64,000 nt of DNA from Actinomadura_E scrupuli. GTDB taxonomy: Bacteria; Actinomycetota; Actinomycetes; Streptosporangiales; Streptosporangiaceae. The stretch spans positions 1,488,001 through 1,552,000 of the forward strand of contig NZ_JBPCCU010000001.1 in NCBI RefSeq assembly GCF_050971785.1, given 5' to 3'. Positions 34,228-43,643 of the stretch are shown here, one piece after another. The translations under genes and the position numbers were made by a program. A model generated the notes under the pieces. It did not search any database and was not told the DNA's origin. It saw only the letters and a list, made by a program, of their open reading frames with translations. Numbering within the stretch: the first letter of the stretch is position 1; the number at the start of each line of letters is the position of its first letter.

Positions 34228-35307
34228 TCAGTAGGCGGCCACGACATCGACCACGAAGACCATCGTGTCGGTGCCCTTGATCTCGCCCTGGCCCTGCGAG
34301 CCGTAGCCCTCCTTGGGCGGGACGACGAGCAGCACGCGGCTGCCGACCTTCTGGCCGACCAGGCCCTTGTCCCAGCCGGGCACGACCTTCCCGGCGCCGA
34401 TGGCGGTGATGAAGGGCTCACCGCGCTGCCAGGTGGAGTCGAAGACCTTGCCGTTGCGCCACAGCACGCCGTGGTACTGCATGACCAGGGTCTGGCCCTT
34501 GGTGACGACCGGGCCGGTGCCCTGGATCAGCGGCGTGGCCGACAGCTTGTCCGGAGCGTCCCCCTTGGGGATCTTCACGGCCGGAGCCTGGCCGGCGGCT
34601 CCGCCGGTCACCTCGGGCAGCTTGGGATCGGTCTTCACGGGGGTGCCGGAGACCACGGAGTTCTTGTTGTAGGTGCCGACCACGTCCACGATGAAGACGA
34701 GCGTGTCGGTGCCGGAGACGCCGGCCTCCGGGCTGCCCTGCGCGCCCAGTCCGTCCGCTGGCGGGATCTCCAGCAGCACCCGGCTGCCGACCTTCGCGCC
34801 GGTCAGGCCCTTGGTGAGGCCGGGCAGCGACTGCTCGCCGCCGATCTGCAGCGGGGCGGGCTTGCCGCTCTTGAAGGTGGACTGGAGCAGCTTGCCCTTC
34901 TTCTTGGCCCCCCATACGTACGTGGAGGCGTTGATGAAGGCGAAGTCGCCCTTGGCCACCGTGGCGCCCTTGCCCTTGATCACCGGGACGACCTTGGTGG
35001 ACTTGAGCTTGGGATCGGGCTTGACGCCCTTGAACGAGACGGCCGGCTCCTTGCCGTACGCGCCCCTGACCTCGATCTTCGGCTCCGGGCGGGTGAGCCA
35101 GTACGTGGTCCCGCCGGCGACGGCCAGCGCCGCCACCACCAGGCCGGAGATGATGGCCCGCTTGCGCCGGGCGGCGTCCGCCGCGGTCAGCGCCGAGGGC
35201 TTGGAGCCGCCCTTGGACTTGATGCCATGCGGGGTGAAGTCCTTGCGGGAGATGTCCCGAGCGCTCGGCAGCTTCGCCTTCACCGCTGGCTTGTCATCCT
35301 CAGACAT
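34228..35307 (-). CDS. Membrane-anchored peptidyl-prolyl isomerase with two FKBP domains
   Basis: 359 aa. A basic cytoplasmic N-terminus of 48 residues is followed by a membrane helix (AIISGLVVAALAVAGGTTYWL, about 50-71) and two tandem FKBP-type domains outside (about 95-215 and 250-359). The second has the canonical GQTLVMQYHGVLW, GKVFDSTW, VVPGWDKGLVGQKVGSRVLLVVPP and YG motifs; the first is more divergent (FAFINASTYVWG). It probably assists folding of exported proteins. GAGGAAG lies before ATG 35307. It lies upstream of the penicillin-binding protein, with a terminator between. Confidence 0.93.
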   Translation of the reverse strand: MSEDDKPAVKAKLPSARDISRKDFTPHGIKSKGGSKPSALTAADAARRKRAIISGLVVAALAVAGGTTYWLTRPEPKIEVRGAYGKEPAVSFKGVKPDPKLKSTKVVPVIKGKGATVAKGDFAFINASTYVWGAKKKGKLLQSTFKSGKPAPLQIGGEQSLPGLTKGLTGAKVGSRVLLEIPPADGLGAQGSPEAGVSGTDTLVFIVDVVGTYNKNSVVSGTPVKTDPKLPEVTGGAAGQAPAVKIPKGDAPDKLSATPLIQGTGPVVTKGQTLVMQYHGVLWRNGKVFDSTWQRGEPFITAIGAGKVVPGWDKGLVGQKVGSRVLLVVPPKEGYGSQGQGEIKGTDTMVFVVDVVAAY

Positions 35308-35543
35308 GCTTCCTCACTGTTCCGGCTCGACGACGACTGCACAGGCGATCGCACACGGGATTCCCCACCCTGGCAGTAGATGGTGCATGACAGGGCGTAT
35401 TTCCCGCATAAAGACCTGTTTCGGCGCACTCGCCGGGACCCGGATCTCCGCCGACGGCGAGGAGTCACTGTGGGGATCACCTGTCCGGTCCGTGGTGTCG
35501 GGTCCCCACCGCGGAAATGAGTGAACACCGAGCCGTCAAGATA

Positions 35544-36158
35544 TCAGCGGTCCACATGCCGGGCGACGGAACCCGCGGGAGACCTCCGAGGGTGGCGGCC
35601 GCGATCCCGGCCACGAAAGATCACGAAGCGGCGTGGCGTGGCCCGGAGTGCGATGGTGGACGAATTTGCGGAACCTTTACGCACGGGTGCCGGTTCGGGC
35701 TGCGGAGCCTGTGCGTATCCACGCGAGGCCCGCAGGAGCAGGTCCCGTTCCCGCGCGCAGGTCACCGTCGTGCAGGTGGGCGGCAGGCCCCAGCGGCCGT
35801 GCAACCTCCAGACCGCGAGGCCCGCCACCGCCGTTCCCAGCAGGGCCACCGCCAGTGCCGGCGGGTGGGACCACCGATGGAACGAGTACTCCCCTGCGAA
35901 GGGCATCCGCACCAGCCGCGTGAGGAGGTAGCCGGCGGCGCTCAGCAGCCCCTGGAGCAGCGCGAACACCCACACCCCGGTGGAATCGCCGTACCACAGC
36001 GCGATCGTCGAGGTGATGGCCATGCCCACGGTCAGAATCGACAGGACGCCCAGGTAGGCCTCGATGTCGAAGGTCGCCGGAAGCATGGCCAGATGGGCGA
36101 GCGTGAGAGCGAACATTGCGCTCATGGCCGCCCATCGAGGGAGGTTCGATGAAGCCAC
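35544..36158 (-). CDS. Small multi-spanning membrane protein
   Basis: 204 aa, function unknown. Four hydrophobic segments fill residues about 10-130 (MFALTLAHLAML, VLSILTVGMAITSTIALWY, VWVFALLQGLLSAAGYLL, LAVALLGTAVAGLAVW). The last 75 residues are soluble, basic and poorly ordered. Start GTG 36158 has GGAGAGA 12 bases upstream; a TTGACA at 36202-36207 (minus strand) may be its -35 box. Confidence 0.7.
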   Translation of the reverse strand: MASSNLPRWAAMSAMFALTLAHLAMLPATFDIEAYLGVLSILTVGMAITSTIALWYGDSTGVWVFALLQGLLSAAGYLLTRLVRMPFAGEYSFHRWSHPPALAVALLGTAVAGLAVWRLHGRWGLPPTCTTVTCARERDLLLRASRGYAQAPQPEPAPVRKGSANSSTIALRATPRRFVIFRGRDRGRHPRRSPAGSVARHVDR

Positions 36159-36234
36159 GATGGATATGTCTCTCCGTCGGTCGAAAAGTCCGCCTCCGAG
36201 AGTGTCAAATCAATGGCAAACCACTGGTCAAGTC

Positions 36235-38406
36235 CTACGCCGCAGGGAGATCTTCTGTTGACCGTGAGCCGGTGACGAGTGCCGATCCCGGCGGTTCCGC
36301 CGCGGTCCGTACCGGGCCGGCGGGGGAGCGGCGCGGGAGCCGACCGGGCCGGCGCGGCAGATACCAGTTCCGCTCGCCCAGCAGGGTCATCACCGAGGGC
36401 AGCAGCACGGCCCGCACCACCGTCGCGTCGATCAGGATGGCGACCGCCAGGCCGACGCCGAGCTGCTTGAAGTCCTGCATGGAGAGGGTGGCGAAGATGG
36501 AGAACACCGCGATCATGATGACGGCGGCGCTGGTGACCACGCCCGCCGTCGACCGGATGCCGTGCGCCACCGCCGCCGTCGTGGGGAGCCCCGCCGACCT
36601 GGCCTCCTGGATCCGGGAGACCACGAACACGTGGTAGTCCATCGACAACCCGAACAGGACCACGAAGACGAACAGCGGGATCCAGGACTCGAGCGCCCCG
36701 GGGGCGTGCGTGCCGATGAGCCGTGCACCCCAGCCGTGCTGGAAGACGGCCACCATCACCCCGTACGACGCCGCCACCGACAGCAGGTTCAGGATGATCG
36801 CGGTGACCGCGATCACGATCGAGCGGAACGAGACCAGCATCAGCAGGAACGTCACGCCCATGACGAAGGCGAAGACCGGCACGATGCCGGCCCGCAGCCG
36901 GGCGTTGTAGTCCACGGAGAAGGCCAGGTCCCCGGCGACGGCCACCTCCGCGGCCCCGCCCACGGTGCGGGGGATCGTCCTGTTCCGCAGTTCCGTCAGC
37001 GCGCTCGTATCGGCCAGCGGCACCTCGATCTCGGCGACGTTCGCGGCCCGGTGCTGGGTCACCCGGGCGCCGGGCACGGCCTGTGCCAGCGCTGAGATGG
37101 CCCGCTGGACGGCGGGTGCCCGGAGGTCGGGGGCCTTCAGCACGACCGTCGCCGGGGCCGGCCCGCCGGGGAAGGCCCGGGAGATCGCCGCGTAGGTCTG
37201 GACGAGGGGGTTGGCGGCGGGGAGCTGCCGGTCGATGCTCAGCTTCTCGGTGTGCATGCCCAGGGCGGGTGCGGCCAGCCCCAGCAGCAGCGCGGCCGCC
37301 AGTGCCGCGAAGACGCCCGGCCGTGCCAGCACGGGCCGCAGCACGGCGTCCCAGAATCCGCCCTCGCGGCGGCGGCGCGGCCCGCGCCGCCAGGGCATCC
37401 GGCCGAACTCGACCCGGTCGCCGAGCAGCGACAGCAGCGCGGGCAGCACGGTCACCGAGCCGGTCATCGAGATGAACACCACCAGGATCGTGGCCGCCGC
37501 GAAACCGTCGAAGATCTTCAGGCCGGTCAGGAACATCCCCGCCATCGCCACGATCACCGTGACACCGGAGATCAGCACGGACCGGCCGGAGGTGGCGGCC
37601 GCGACGCGCAGCGCCTCCTCCCTGGTGCGCCCGGCGGCGCGTTCCTCGCGCTCCCGGCGGATGTAGAACAGGCAGTAGTCGACCCCCACGGCCAGCCCCA
37701 TCAGCAGCATCACCGAGTTGGCGGACTCGTCCATGGGGAGGAGACGGCTGATCGCCGAGAGCAGACCCAGCGCCGCCAGGAACGCGGTGAGCGCCAGGGC
37801 AACCGGCAGCACCGCGGCCAGCAGCGCACCGAAGGCCACCAGCAGGATGCCCAGCGCGAGCGGCACCGCGGTCCACTCGGCGCGGGCGAAGTCGGTGCCG
37901 AGCATGTGCTGGAACCACTTCTGCCCGCTGGCGTCGCCGACCTCGGAGACCGTCACCTCGGGATGGGCCCGCTGGACCGAGGCCACCGCGTCGAGCAGCG
38001 GCTGTACCCGGTCGGCGGCGGTGTCCGGGTCACCGGTCATGCTGAACCGGATCAGTACGTCGTGCCCGTCCGCGGAGGTCACCGTGGGCCGGAGCTCGCC
38101 CACCGCGCCGGTCGCGAGCACCTTGTCGCGCACCTCCCGTACCGTCGTGGCGGCCACGGGCCGCCCGGAGCCGCGGATCAGCACCATCTCCGTCGTGGCC
38201 CGGGTGATGCCGGCGTCGGCGAGGATCCGCTCGGCGCGGGCGGACTCCCCGGCGCCCTGCTCGGCCCGGGTCAGGCCGACCTGCCCTCCGCTGCCGCCGA
38301 TCACCGTGGCCAGCGCCACCAGCAGCAGCCAGCCGAGGACGGCGGTCTTCCGATGCCGGGCGCTCCAGCCGCCGAGCGCGGCGGCGAGGTTCCTGTGTTG
38401 CTTCAT
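36235..38406 (-). CDS. MMPL/RND-family transporter
   Basis: 723 aa with about 11-12 membrane helices in two repeats. Helix 1 is at about 22-40, a soluble loop at about 45-185, a helix group with the MMPL signature GLAVGVDYCLFYI, a second loop and a second group containing FGLSMDYHVFVVSRI. Such proteins export lipids, siderophores or hydrophobic compounds with proton motive force. ATG 38406 has TAGCGT seven bases upstream, suggesting a leaderless transcript; an in-frame ATG lies two codons earlier. It is divergent from a two-component system whose starts are 133 bp away, so that system may control it. Confidence 0.92.
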   Translation of the reverse strand: MKQHRNLAAALGGWSARHRKTAVLGWLLLVALATVIGGSGGQVGLTRAEQGAGESARAERILADAGITRATTEMVLIRGSGRPVAATTVREVRDKVLATGAVGELRPTVTSADGHDVLIRFSMTGDPDTAADRVQPLLDAVASVQRAHPEVTVSEVGDASGQKWFQHMLGTDFARAEWTAVPLALGILLVAFGALLAAVLPVALALTAFLAALGLLSAISRLLPMDESANSVMLLMGLAVGVDYCLFYIRREREERAAGRTREEALRVAAATSGRSVLISGVTVIVAMAGMFLTGLKIFDGFAAATILVVFISMTGSVTVLPALLSLLGDRVEFGRMPWRRGPRRRREGGFWDAVLRPVLARPGVFAALAAALLLGLAAPALGMHTEKLSIDRQLPAANPLVQTYAAISRAFPGGPAPATVVLKAPDLRAPAVQRAISALAQAVPGARVTQHRAANVAEIEVPLADTSALTELRNRTIPRTVGGAAEVAVAGDLAFSVDYNARLRAGIVPVFAFVMGVTFLLMLVSFRSIVIAVTAIILNLLSVAASYGVMVAVFQHGWGARLIGTHAPGALESWIPLFVFVVLFGLSMDYHVFVVSRIQEARSAGLPTTAAVAHGIRSTAGVVTSAAVIMIAVFSIFATLSMQDFKQLGVGLAVAILIDATVVRAVLLPSVMTLLGERNWYLPRRPGRLPRRSPAGPVRTAAEPPGSALVTGSRSTEDLPAA

Positions 38407-38538
38407 GGGCATGACGCTAGGGAGCCGGTGAGCGCCCGGACATGGGGCTGGACGGTGGACGGGGGTGTAGGTGGATACACCCCCCTCCGGGCGCTCAGGG
38501 CCAGTGCGAGCACGTCGCCGCCGGGTCAGACTGGGGCC

Positions 38539-39828
38539 ATGAACTCCCCGGTGATCCGCCGTGCTCTCACCGCCTGCGGGCGGGGGCTGACCCTCTTCGC
38601 GTGCACGATCGCGGAGGTCCTCGCGTTCGGCTGGGCTGTCGTGACCCTCGCCCTGCTGAGCGGTGGGCTGGGGGTGTTCCTGTTGCCCGAGGCGATCGGG
38701 AAGGTCCGCGCGCTGGCCGGCCTCGCCCGCCGGAGGGCCGGGGAGTGGGGCGGTGTGGAGATCGCGGAGCCGTACCTGCCCGCGCCGGAGTTCCAGCGCG
38801 GCTTCATCGGCCGGATCGAGCGGTGCCGCTGGCTGCTCACCGACCCGGCGACCCGCCGGGACCTGCTGTGGTGCCTGACCGATCCGGTGGCCGGGGGCCT
38901 CCTGGCGCTGCTGCCGGTCACCCTGATCGTGTACGGGCTGGAGGGCGTCCTGATGCCCGCGGTCTGGCAGCTCTTCCACGCGAAGGGCTACAGCGACTGG
39001 TACACCGCCGTTCCGGTCTCGTCGGAGGCAGGCCCGGTCACGCCCTGGCTGTGCGTCCCGATCGGGCTGGCCTTCATCGCGGCCGGTGTCCGGTGGGCCC
39101 CGCGGCTGCTGGAGGTGCACGCCCGCTGGACCCGGGTCCTGCTGGCGCCCACCCCGAAGGCCGGGCTGGCGCTGCGGGTGCGGCACCTGACCGAGACCAG
39201 GGCCGACGCGGTGGACACCCAGGCCGCCGAGCTGAGACGGATCGAGCGGGACCTGCACGACGGTGCCCAGGCGCGCCTGGTCGCCATGGGCATGAGCCTC
39301 GGCGCCATCGAGCACCTGCTGGAGCGTGATCCGGAGAAGGCCAGGCTGCTGCTCGCCGAGGCGCGGCAGGCCTCCGCCAAGGCGCTCAACGAGCTGCGCG
39401 ACCTGGTCCGCGGCATCCACCCGCCGGTGCTGGCCGACCGCGGCCTGGGCGACGCGGTGAAGGCGCTGGCCCTGGACAACCCGCTTGAGGTGGAGGTCAC
39501 CACCGACCTGGGCGGCCGGCTGGAGCCCCCGGTGGAGTCGGCCGCCTACTTCGCCGTCGCCGAGATGCTGGCCAACGCGACCAAGCACTCCGGCGCGCGC
39601 CGGGTGTGGATAGACCTCCGGCACGAGGCCGGCGTCCTGCGGATGACCGTCACCGACGACGGCCAGGGCGGCGCCTCGCTCTCCGGCGGTACGGGGCTGC
39701 GCGGCATCGAACGGCGCATCGGTACATTCGACGGGATCCTCGCCCTGAGCAGTCCTGCGGGCGGGCCTACGACCGTGACGATGGAGCTGCCGTGCGCGTT
39801 GTCCTCGCCGAGGACCTCTTCCTCCTGA
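38539..39828 (+). CDS. Sensor histidine kinase, NarL-type
   Basis: 429 aa. Four hydrophobic segments lie in the N-terminal half (about 15-45, 105-130, 170-190). The HisKA_3 box is ERDLHDGAQARLVAMGMSLG with the phospho-His in LHDG, followed by an ATPase domain with an N-box AEMLANATKHS and a G-box DDGQGG...GLRGIERR. CAGACT lies six bases before ATG 38539, so it is probably leaderless. The response regulator starts within its last 37 bp. The membrane part has no recognisable sensor domain, so the signal is unknown; the divergent MMPL transporter is the likely target. Confidence 0.93.
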   Translation: MNSPVIRRALTACGRGLTLFACTIAEVLAFGWAVVTLALLSGGLGVFLLPEAIGKVRALAGLARRRAGEWGGVEIAEPYLPAPEFQRGFIGRIERCRWLLTDPATRRDLLWCLTDPVAGGLLALLPVTLIVYGLEGVLMPAVWQLFHAKGYSDWYTAVPVSSEAGPVTPWLCVPIGLAFIAAGVRWAPRLLEVHARWTRVLLAPTPKAGLALRVRHLTETRADAVDTQAAELRRIERDLHDGAQARLVAMGMSLGAIEHLLERDPEKARLLLAEARQASAKALNELRDLVRGIHPPVLADRGLGDAVKALALDNPLEVEVTTDLGGRLEPPVESAAYFAVAEMLANATKHSGARRVWIDLRHEAGVLRMTVTDDGQGGASLSGGTGLRGIERRIGTFDGILALSSPAGGPTTVTMELPCALSSPRTSSS

Positions 39829-40436
39829 GGGACGGGCTCGTACGGCTGCTTGAGGCGCACGACTTCGAGGTCGTCGCGGCGGTGGACAACGGGCCCGAGC
39901 TCCTGCGTGAGCTGCTGGCTCGGCGCCCGGACGTGGCCGTCGTGGACGTGCGGCTGCCGCCGTCGTTCACCGACGAGGGCCTGCAGGCGGCGCTGGCCGC
40001 CCGCCGGGAGGTTCCCGGGCTCCCGGTGCTGGTGCTCTCGCAGTACGTCGAGCAGCTGTACGCCCGGGAGCTCCTCGCCGACGGCACCGGCGCGGTCGGC
40101 TACCTGCTCAAGGACCGGGTGTTCGACTCCGGCCAGTTCATCGACGCGGTGCGCCGGGTCGCCGCCGGCGGCACCGCCATGGACCCCGAGGTCATCGCCA
40201 AGCTGCTGGCCGGCAATGCCCGCAACGAGCCGCTGGCCCGGCTGACCCCCCGGGAACGCGAAGTGCTGGAGCTCATGGCCGAGGGCCGCTCCAACGCCGC
40301 GATCGCGCAGCAGATGGCCGTCACCGAACGCGCCGTCGCCAAGCACACCGCCAACATCTTCGCCAAGCTGGACCTGCCGCCCTCCGACGACGACAACCGG
40401 CGGGTCCGGGCCGTGCTGGCCTACCTCAACCGCTGA
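39792..40436 (+). CDS. NarL/LuxR-family response regulator
   Basis: 214 aa. The receiver domain has the acidic pair in VLAEDLFLLRDG, the phospho-acceptor Asp in VAVVDVRLPP (about residue 52) and the Lys in YLLKDRV. The C-terminal LuxR HTH is LTPREREVLELMAEGRSNAAIAQ. GTG 39792 has GGAGC five bases upstream and overlaps the kinase gene by 37 bp, which assures co-expression. It should bind promoters after phosphorylation by the preceding kinase. Confidence 0.95.
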   Translation: MRVVLAEDLFLLRDGLVRLLEAHDFEVVAAVDNGPELLRELLARRPDVAVVDVRLPPSFTDEGLQAALAARREVPGLPVLVLSQYVEQLYARELLADGTGAVGYLLKDRVFDSGQFIDAVRRVAAGGTAMDPEVIAKLLAGNARNEPLARLTPREREVLELMAEGRSNAAIAQQMAVTERAVAKHTANIFAKLDLPPSDDDNRRVRAVLAYLNR

Positions 40437-40440
40437 CGGT

Positions 40441-40458
40441 CCCCGGCCAGGGCCGGGG
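40441..40458 (+). terminator. Hairpin terminator of the two-component operon
   Basis: 8-bp stem CCCCGGCC/GGCCGGGG with a 2-nt centre, four bases after the response-regulator stop. Confidence 0.55.
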
Positions 40459-40503
40459 CGATAATCGGTCGCGGCGCGCGGGCGGGCCGCCGACACTGAG
40501 GCC

Positions 40504-41691
40504 ATGGGACGCACGGTCAGCGCACTGGTGACGTCGGGCCGGGACTACCTCGGGGCCGTCGGGCCGTTCGCCGTGGGCGTCGCGTGGTGGTCGGAGGTCG
40601 AGCCGGTCGTGGCGCACCTGAGCCGTGCGCTCGGCGTCCCGGTGCTGGTGCTGCGCCTGGTGCGGGTCGAGGGTGGAGAGGGCGGCCGTGACGGCCACGT
40701 GACCTACCACGTCGAGGCGCTGCGGCGGCCCGCCCCAGGGCTGCTGGACCGGCGGCCCGTCGATCAGGCCGTGCTGACCGCGCCGGAGGACCTGCGTTCG
40801 CCGTGGGCCCGGAGGGAGGGGCTGCTGGCCGCGCTCCGGTGGGCGTCGGAGGCGCTCGACGCCGCCGGCCGCCCGATGACCGGGCCGGCCGTGCAGCGCA
40901 GGACGTGGAACCTGTCCGGGGTGTTCCGCCTGCCCACCGCGCGGGGCGCGGTCTGGCTGAAGACCACGCCCCCGTTCGCGGCCGACGAGGCGGCGGTGAT
41001 CGCCGCGCTGGCGGGGCCTGCCCCGGATCTGGTGCCGAAGGTCATCGCGGCGGGGGAGCGGAGAATCCTGCTCGAACACCTGCCCGGCGAGGACTGCTGG
41101 GACGCCCCGGCAGAGGTCGTCACCAGCGCGGTGCGCCGTCTCGTCGCCGCGCAGGCCGCGGTCACCGGCCGCCCGCCCGGACTGCGGGACCGGCGTGACC
41201 GTGTCATGGCCGAGGAGATCGGCGAACTCCTCGACGGCGAGGTGGCCGGTGACCTGACCGCCGGGGAACTGGCCGCCGCCCGTGACCTGGCGGGGCGGTG
41301 GCCCCTGCTGGCGGACTGCGGGCTGCCCGACACGATCGTGCACGGCGACTTCCACCCCGGCAACTGGCGGAGCGACGGCGGCCCGCCGGTCGTGATGGAC
41401 TTCGCCGACGCGTACTTCGGCAACCCGGTCCTGGACGGCCTGCGGGCCTGCGACTTCCTGCCCGCGGCCAGGCGGCCGCTCGCCGCCCGGGTGTGGGCCG
41501 AAGCCTGGCGGTCTCGTGTCCCCGGCTGCGAGCCGGGCCGTGCGCTGACCGTCGCCGCGCCGCTCGCGCACCTGGCCTACGCCGTGCGCTACCAGGAGTT
41601 CCTGTCGGGGATCGAGCCCGCCGAGAGGGTCTATCACGCCGGTGACCCCGCCGCGGTCATCCGCGCCGCGCTGCGCTGCGCGAGCGCCTGA
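40504..41691 (+). CDS. Aminoglycoside phosphotransferase-fold family protein
   Basis: 395 aa. The C-terminal two thirds form a kinase-like fold with catalytic IVHGDFHPGNWR (about residue 281) and metal-binding VVMDFADAYFGNP. The N-terminal 115 residues are an extra segment with VLVLRLVRVEGG-type strands, found in a Streptomyces-type family of unknown substrate. GACACT lies six bases before ATG 40504, and no SD is seen. Neighbours do not suggest the substrate. Confidence 0.85.
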   Translation: MGRTVSALVTSGRDYLGAVGPFAVGVAWWSEVEPVVAHLSRALGVPVLVLRLVRVEGGEGGRDGHVTYHVEALRRPAPGLLDRRPVDQAVLTAPEDLRSPWARREGLLAALRWASEALDAAGRPMTGPAVQRRTWNLSGVFRLPTARGAVWLKTTPPFAADEAAVIAALAGPAPDLVPKVIAAGERRILLEHLPGEDCWDAPAEVVTSAVRRLVAAQAAVTGRPPGLRDRRDRVMAEEIGELLDGEVAGDLTAGELAAARDLAGRWPLLADCGLPDTIVHGDFHPGNWRSDGGPPVVMDFADAYFGNPVLDGLRACDFLPAARRPLAARVWAEAWRSRVPGCEPGRALTVAAPLAHLAYAVRYQEFLSGIEPAERVYHAGDPAAVIRAALRCASA

Positions 41692-41716
41692 GGCCCGCCG
41701 GAGCGTCAGGCGGGCC
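41692..41716. terminator. Bidirectional hairpin between convergent genes
   Basis: 8-bp perfect stem GGCCCGCC/GGCGGGCC with a 9-nt loop. It starts one base after the phosphotransferase stop and overlaps the 3' end of the minus-strand histidine-kinase gene. Confidence 0.6.
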
Positions 41717-42509
41717 GGGCGAGGGGGAGCCGGAGGACGAAGCGGGCTCCCGCGTCGGGTGCGTTCTCGGTGTGGAGGGTGCCGTGGTGGGCGTGGGCGA
41801 TGTCGCGGGCGATGGCGAGGCCGAGTCCGGTGCCTCCGTTGTGGCGGCAGCGGGCGGTGTCGAGGCGGGTGAAGGGCTGGAAGATCCTTTCACGGTCGGA
41901 GGCGGGGATGCCGGGCCCGTCGTCGGTGATGGTGAGCTGGGCGGTGGTGTGCCGGCGCTGCAGCTGGATGTGGATGGTGCGGTCCGCGTACCGGCTGGCG
42001 TTGTCGAACAGGTCGGCGATCAGCCTGGTGAGGTGGGTGCGGGCGGCGTCGACGACGAGGGCGGGCTCTGCCTGCAACCGGATGTCGCAGCCCGGCCGGC
42101 GGGCGGCCTCGGCGCGGACGGTGTCCGTCAGGTCGACGGGTTCCCGCCGCGCGGCCGGGTCCGCGCCGACCTCCACCAGAAGGAGCAGGTCGGCGACGAT
42201 GGCCTGGAGCCGGTCGACGTCGCGCAGTGCGGCGTCGAGCAGCCGGTCGAGGTCGGTCTGGTCGGGGTGGAGGCGGGCCTCCTCGAGCTGTGCGCGGAGC
42301 CCGGCCAGCGGGGTGCGCAGCTCGTGGGAGGCGTCGGAGGCGAACCGGCGCTGCTCGGCCCGCAGCCGATCGGTGACCTCCCGGAGGGCACCGGCGGGCG
42401 CGTCGTACCGCCTGGTGCGAAGATCACGGCCTGCCGTGCGCGCGCCTGGCGCCGGGTGGGCGCGCGTTCCATTGCCGCCGGCGGCGGCGGTGATGAGCCA
42501 GGTCGCCAT
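41706..42509 (-). CDS. Truncated orphan sensor histidine kinase
   Basis: 267 aa. The HisKA domain (RRFASDASHELRTPLAGL, phospho-His in SHELRTP) and a complete HATPase domain (N-box DLFDNASRYAD, G1 ITDDGPGIP, G2 GGTGLGLAI) are intact. The usual N-terminal membrane helices, sensor and most of the HAMP region are missing; only a stub (RRYDAPAGALREVTDRL) remains. Before it a 35-residue stretch (MATWLITAAAGGNGTRA) looks like the start of a Rossmann protein, suggesting a chimeric junction. I start at ATG 42509, because extending further would overlap the divergent XRE gene. No response regulator adjoins. It is probably a decaying or cytoplasmic remnant. Confidence 0.65.
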   Translation of the reverse strand: MATWLITAAAGGNGTRAHPAPGARTAGRDLRTRRYDAPAGALREVTDRLRAEQRRFASDASHELRTPLAGLRAQLEEARLHPDQTDLDRLLDAALRDVDRLQAIVADLLLLVEVGADPAARREPVDLTDTVRAEAARRPGCDIRLQAEPALVVDAARTHLTRLIADLFDNASRYADRTIHIQLQRRHTTAQLTITDDGPGIPASDRERIFQPFTRLDTARCRHNGGTGLGLAIARDIAHAHHGTLHTENAPDAGARFVLRLPLARPA

Positions 42510-42708
42510 GGCTGATCCGCCTTCGGGTCGTAATCGGGCTGTCGGGACGAGGCCCCGGTGTGCGGCCGGTCTGGCCTCCCTACCAGGCTCAGCGGGTTTT
42601 CCCAGGTCAGCAAGGGTCAACTCCTCGTAGGACCGGTCAGCCTGGGAAAGCCTGTACCAGGTAGCGTGGGAATAGGGCTCCCGGCCTCGTAAGGCATGGG
42701 TGATCGTC

Positions 42709-43578
42709 ATGTCCACTGAACTGGGCGACTATCTGCGGTCCTGCCGGGCCAGGGCCCGGCCGGACCAGCTGGGCCTGCCTCAGGGCGGGCGCAGCCGGCG
42801 GGTGCCGGGGCTGCGGCGCGAGGAACTCGCCCACATCGCCGGGGTGAGCGTCGACTACGTGGCACGGCTGGAACAGGGCCGGGTCAGGTCGGCGTCCGCG
42901 GCCGTGCTCGGCGCGCTCGCGCGTGCCCTCAACCTGCAGCCCGACGAGTACGAATACCTGATGGGCTGCGCGCACGCGGCCGAGTCCGGCGGCCCCGGGG
43001 CCGCCGGGCGCCCGGGCCGGTCACCGGGCGGGCAGGTCCGGCCGGAGACCCAGCAACTGCTGGACAGCATGCACCTGGTGCCCGCCCTGGTGCTCGGCCG
43101 CCGGATGGAGATCGTGGCGTGGAACGCCCTCTGCGCGGCGTTGATCATCGATTTCGGCGCGCTCCCGGCGGCCGACCGCAATCTGCTCCGCCTGGCGTTC
43201 CTCACGCCCTCGACGCGCGCACTGTACGCGGACTGGCCGAAGGTCGCCCGGGAGTGCGTGGCCTACCTGCGCATGGACGCCGGCCGGTATCCCGATGACC
43301 CGCGCCTCGCGAGCCTGGTCGAGGAACTGTCGGCCAAGGATCCCGACTTCCGCCGGTGGTGGACCGACCACCAGGTCCGCGCGCCACGGTTCGGGCACAA
43401 GGAGTTCCTCCACCCGACGGCCGGTCCGCTGACGCTGGCCTTCCAGACCCTGGAGATGCGGGACGCTCCCTGGCAGACGATGCTCGTGTACACCGCCGAA
43501 CCGGGTTCGCACTCGTTCGAGGCCCTGCGGTTCCTGGCCCGCCAGGCCGGCGTGGACCAGAGCGCCGCGCGGGTGTGA
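42709..43578 (+). CDS. XRE-family regulator with MmyB-like ligand-binding domain
   Basis: 289 aa. N-terminal HTH_31 (residues about 5-80: GLRREELAHIAGVSVDYVARLEQGR) and a C-terminal MmyB-like PAS-related domain (MEIVAWNALCAALI, then FRRWWTDHQVRAPRFGHKEFLHPTAGPLTLAFQTLEM), which may bind a fatty-acid-like ligand. ATG 42709 has GGGTGA six bases upstream; GTG 42700 is an alternative. This family is common in actinobacteria and often represses an adjacent dehydrogenase gene, but no such gene is seen here. Confidence 0.9.
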   Translation: MSTELGDYLRSCRARARPDQLGLPQGGRSRRVPGLRREELAHIAGVSVDYVARLEQGRVRSASAAVLGALARALNLQPDEYEYLMGCAHAAESGGPGAAGRPGRSPGGQVRPETQQLLDSMHLVPALVLGRRMEIVAWNALCAALIIDFGALPAADRNLLRLAFLTPSTRALYADWPKVARECVAYLRMDAGRYPDDPRLASLVEELSAKDPDFRRWWTDHQVRAPRFGHKEFLHPTAGPLTLAFQTLEMRDAPWQTMLVYTAEPGSHSFEALRFLARQAGVDQSAARV

Positions 43579-43643
43579 GCCGGGCGGGTCCCGCGCGTGC
43601 GACCCTGTAACTGGAGCCGTACGGCTCCGCCGAGGTTCCGGAG

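Noticed and set aside
40504..41691. Aminoglycoside resistance gene
   Set aside because: The phosphotransferase fold is shared by many metabolic kinases; the N-terminal extension and context do not resemble resistance enzymes. The same holds for 14225-15307.
42510..42716. N-terminal extension of the truncated histidine kinase
   Set aside because: It would overlap the start of the divergent XRE regulator and has no kinase sensor sequence.
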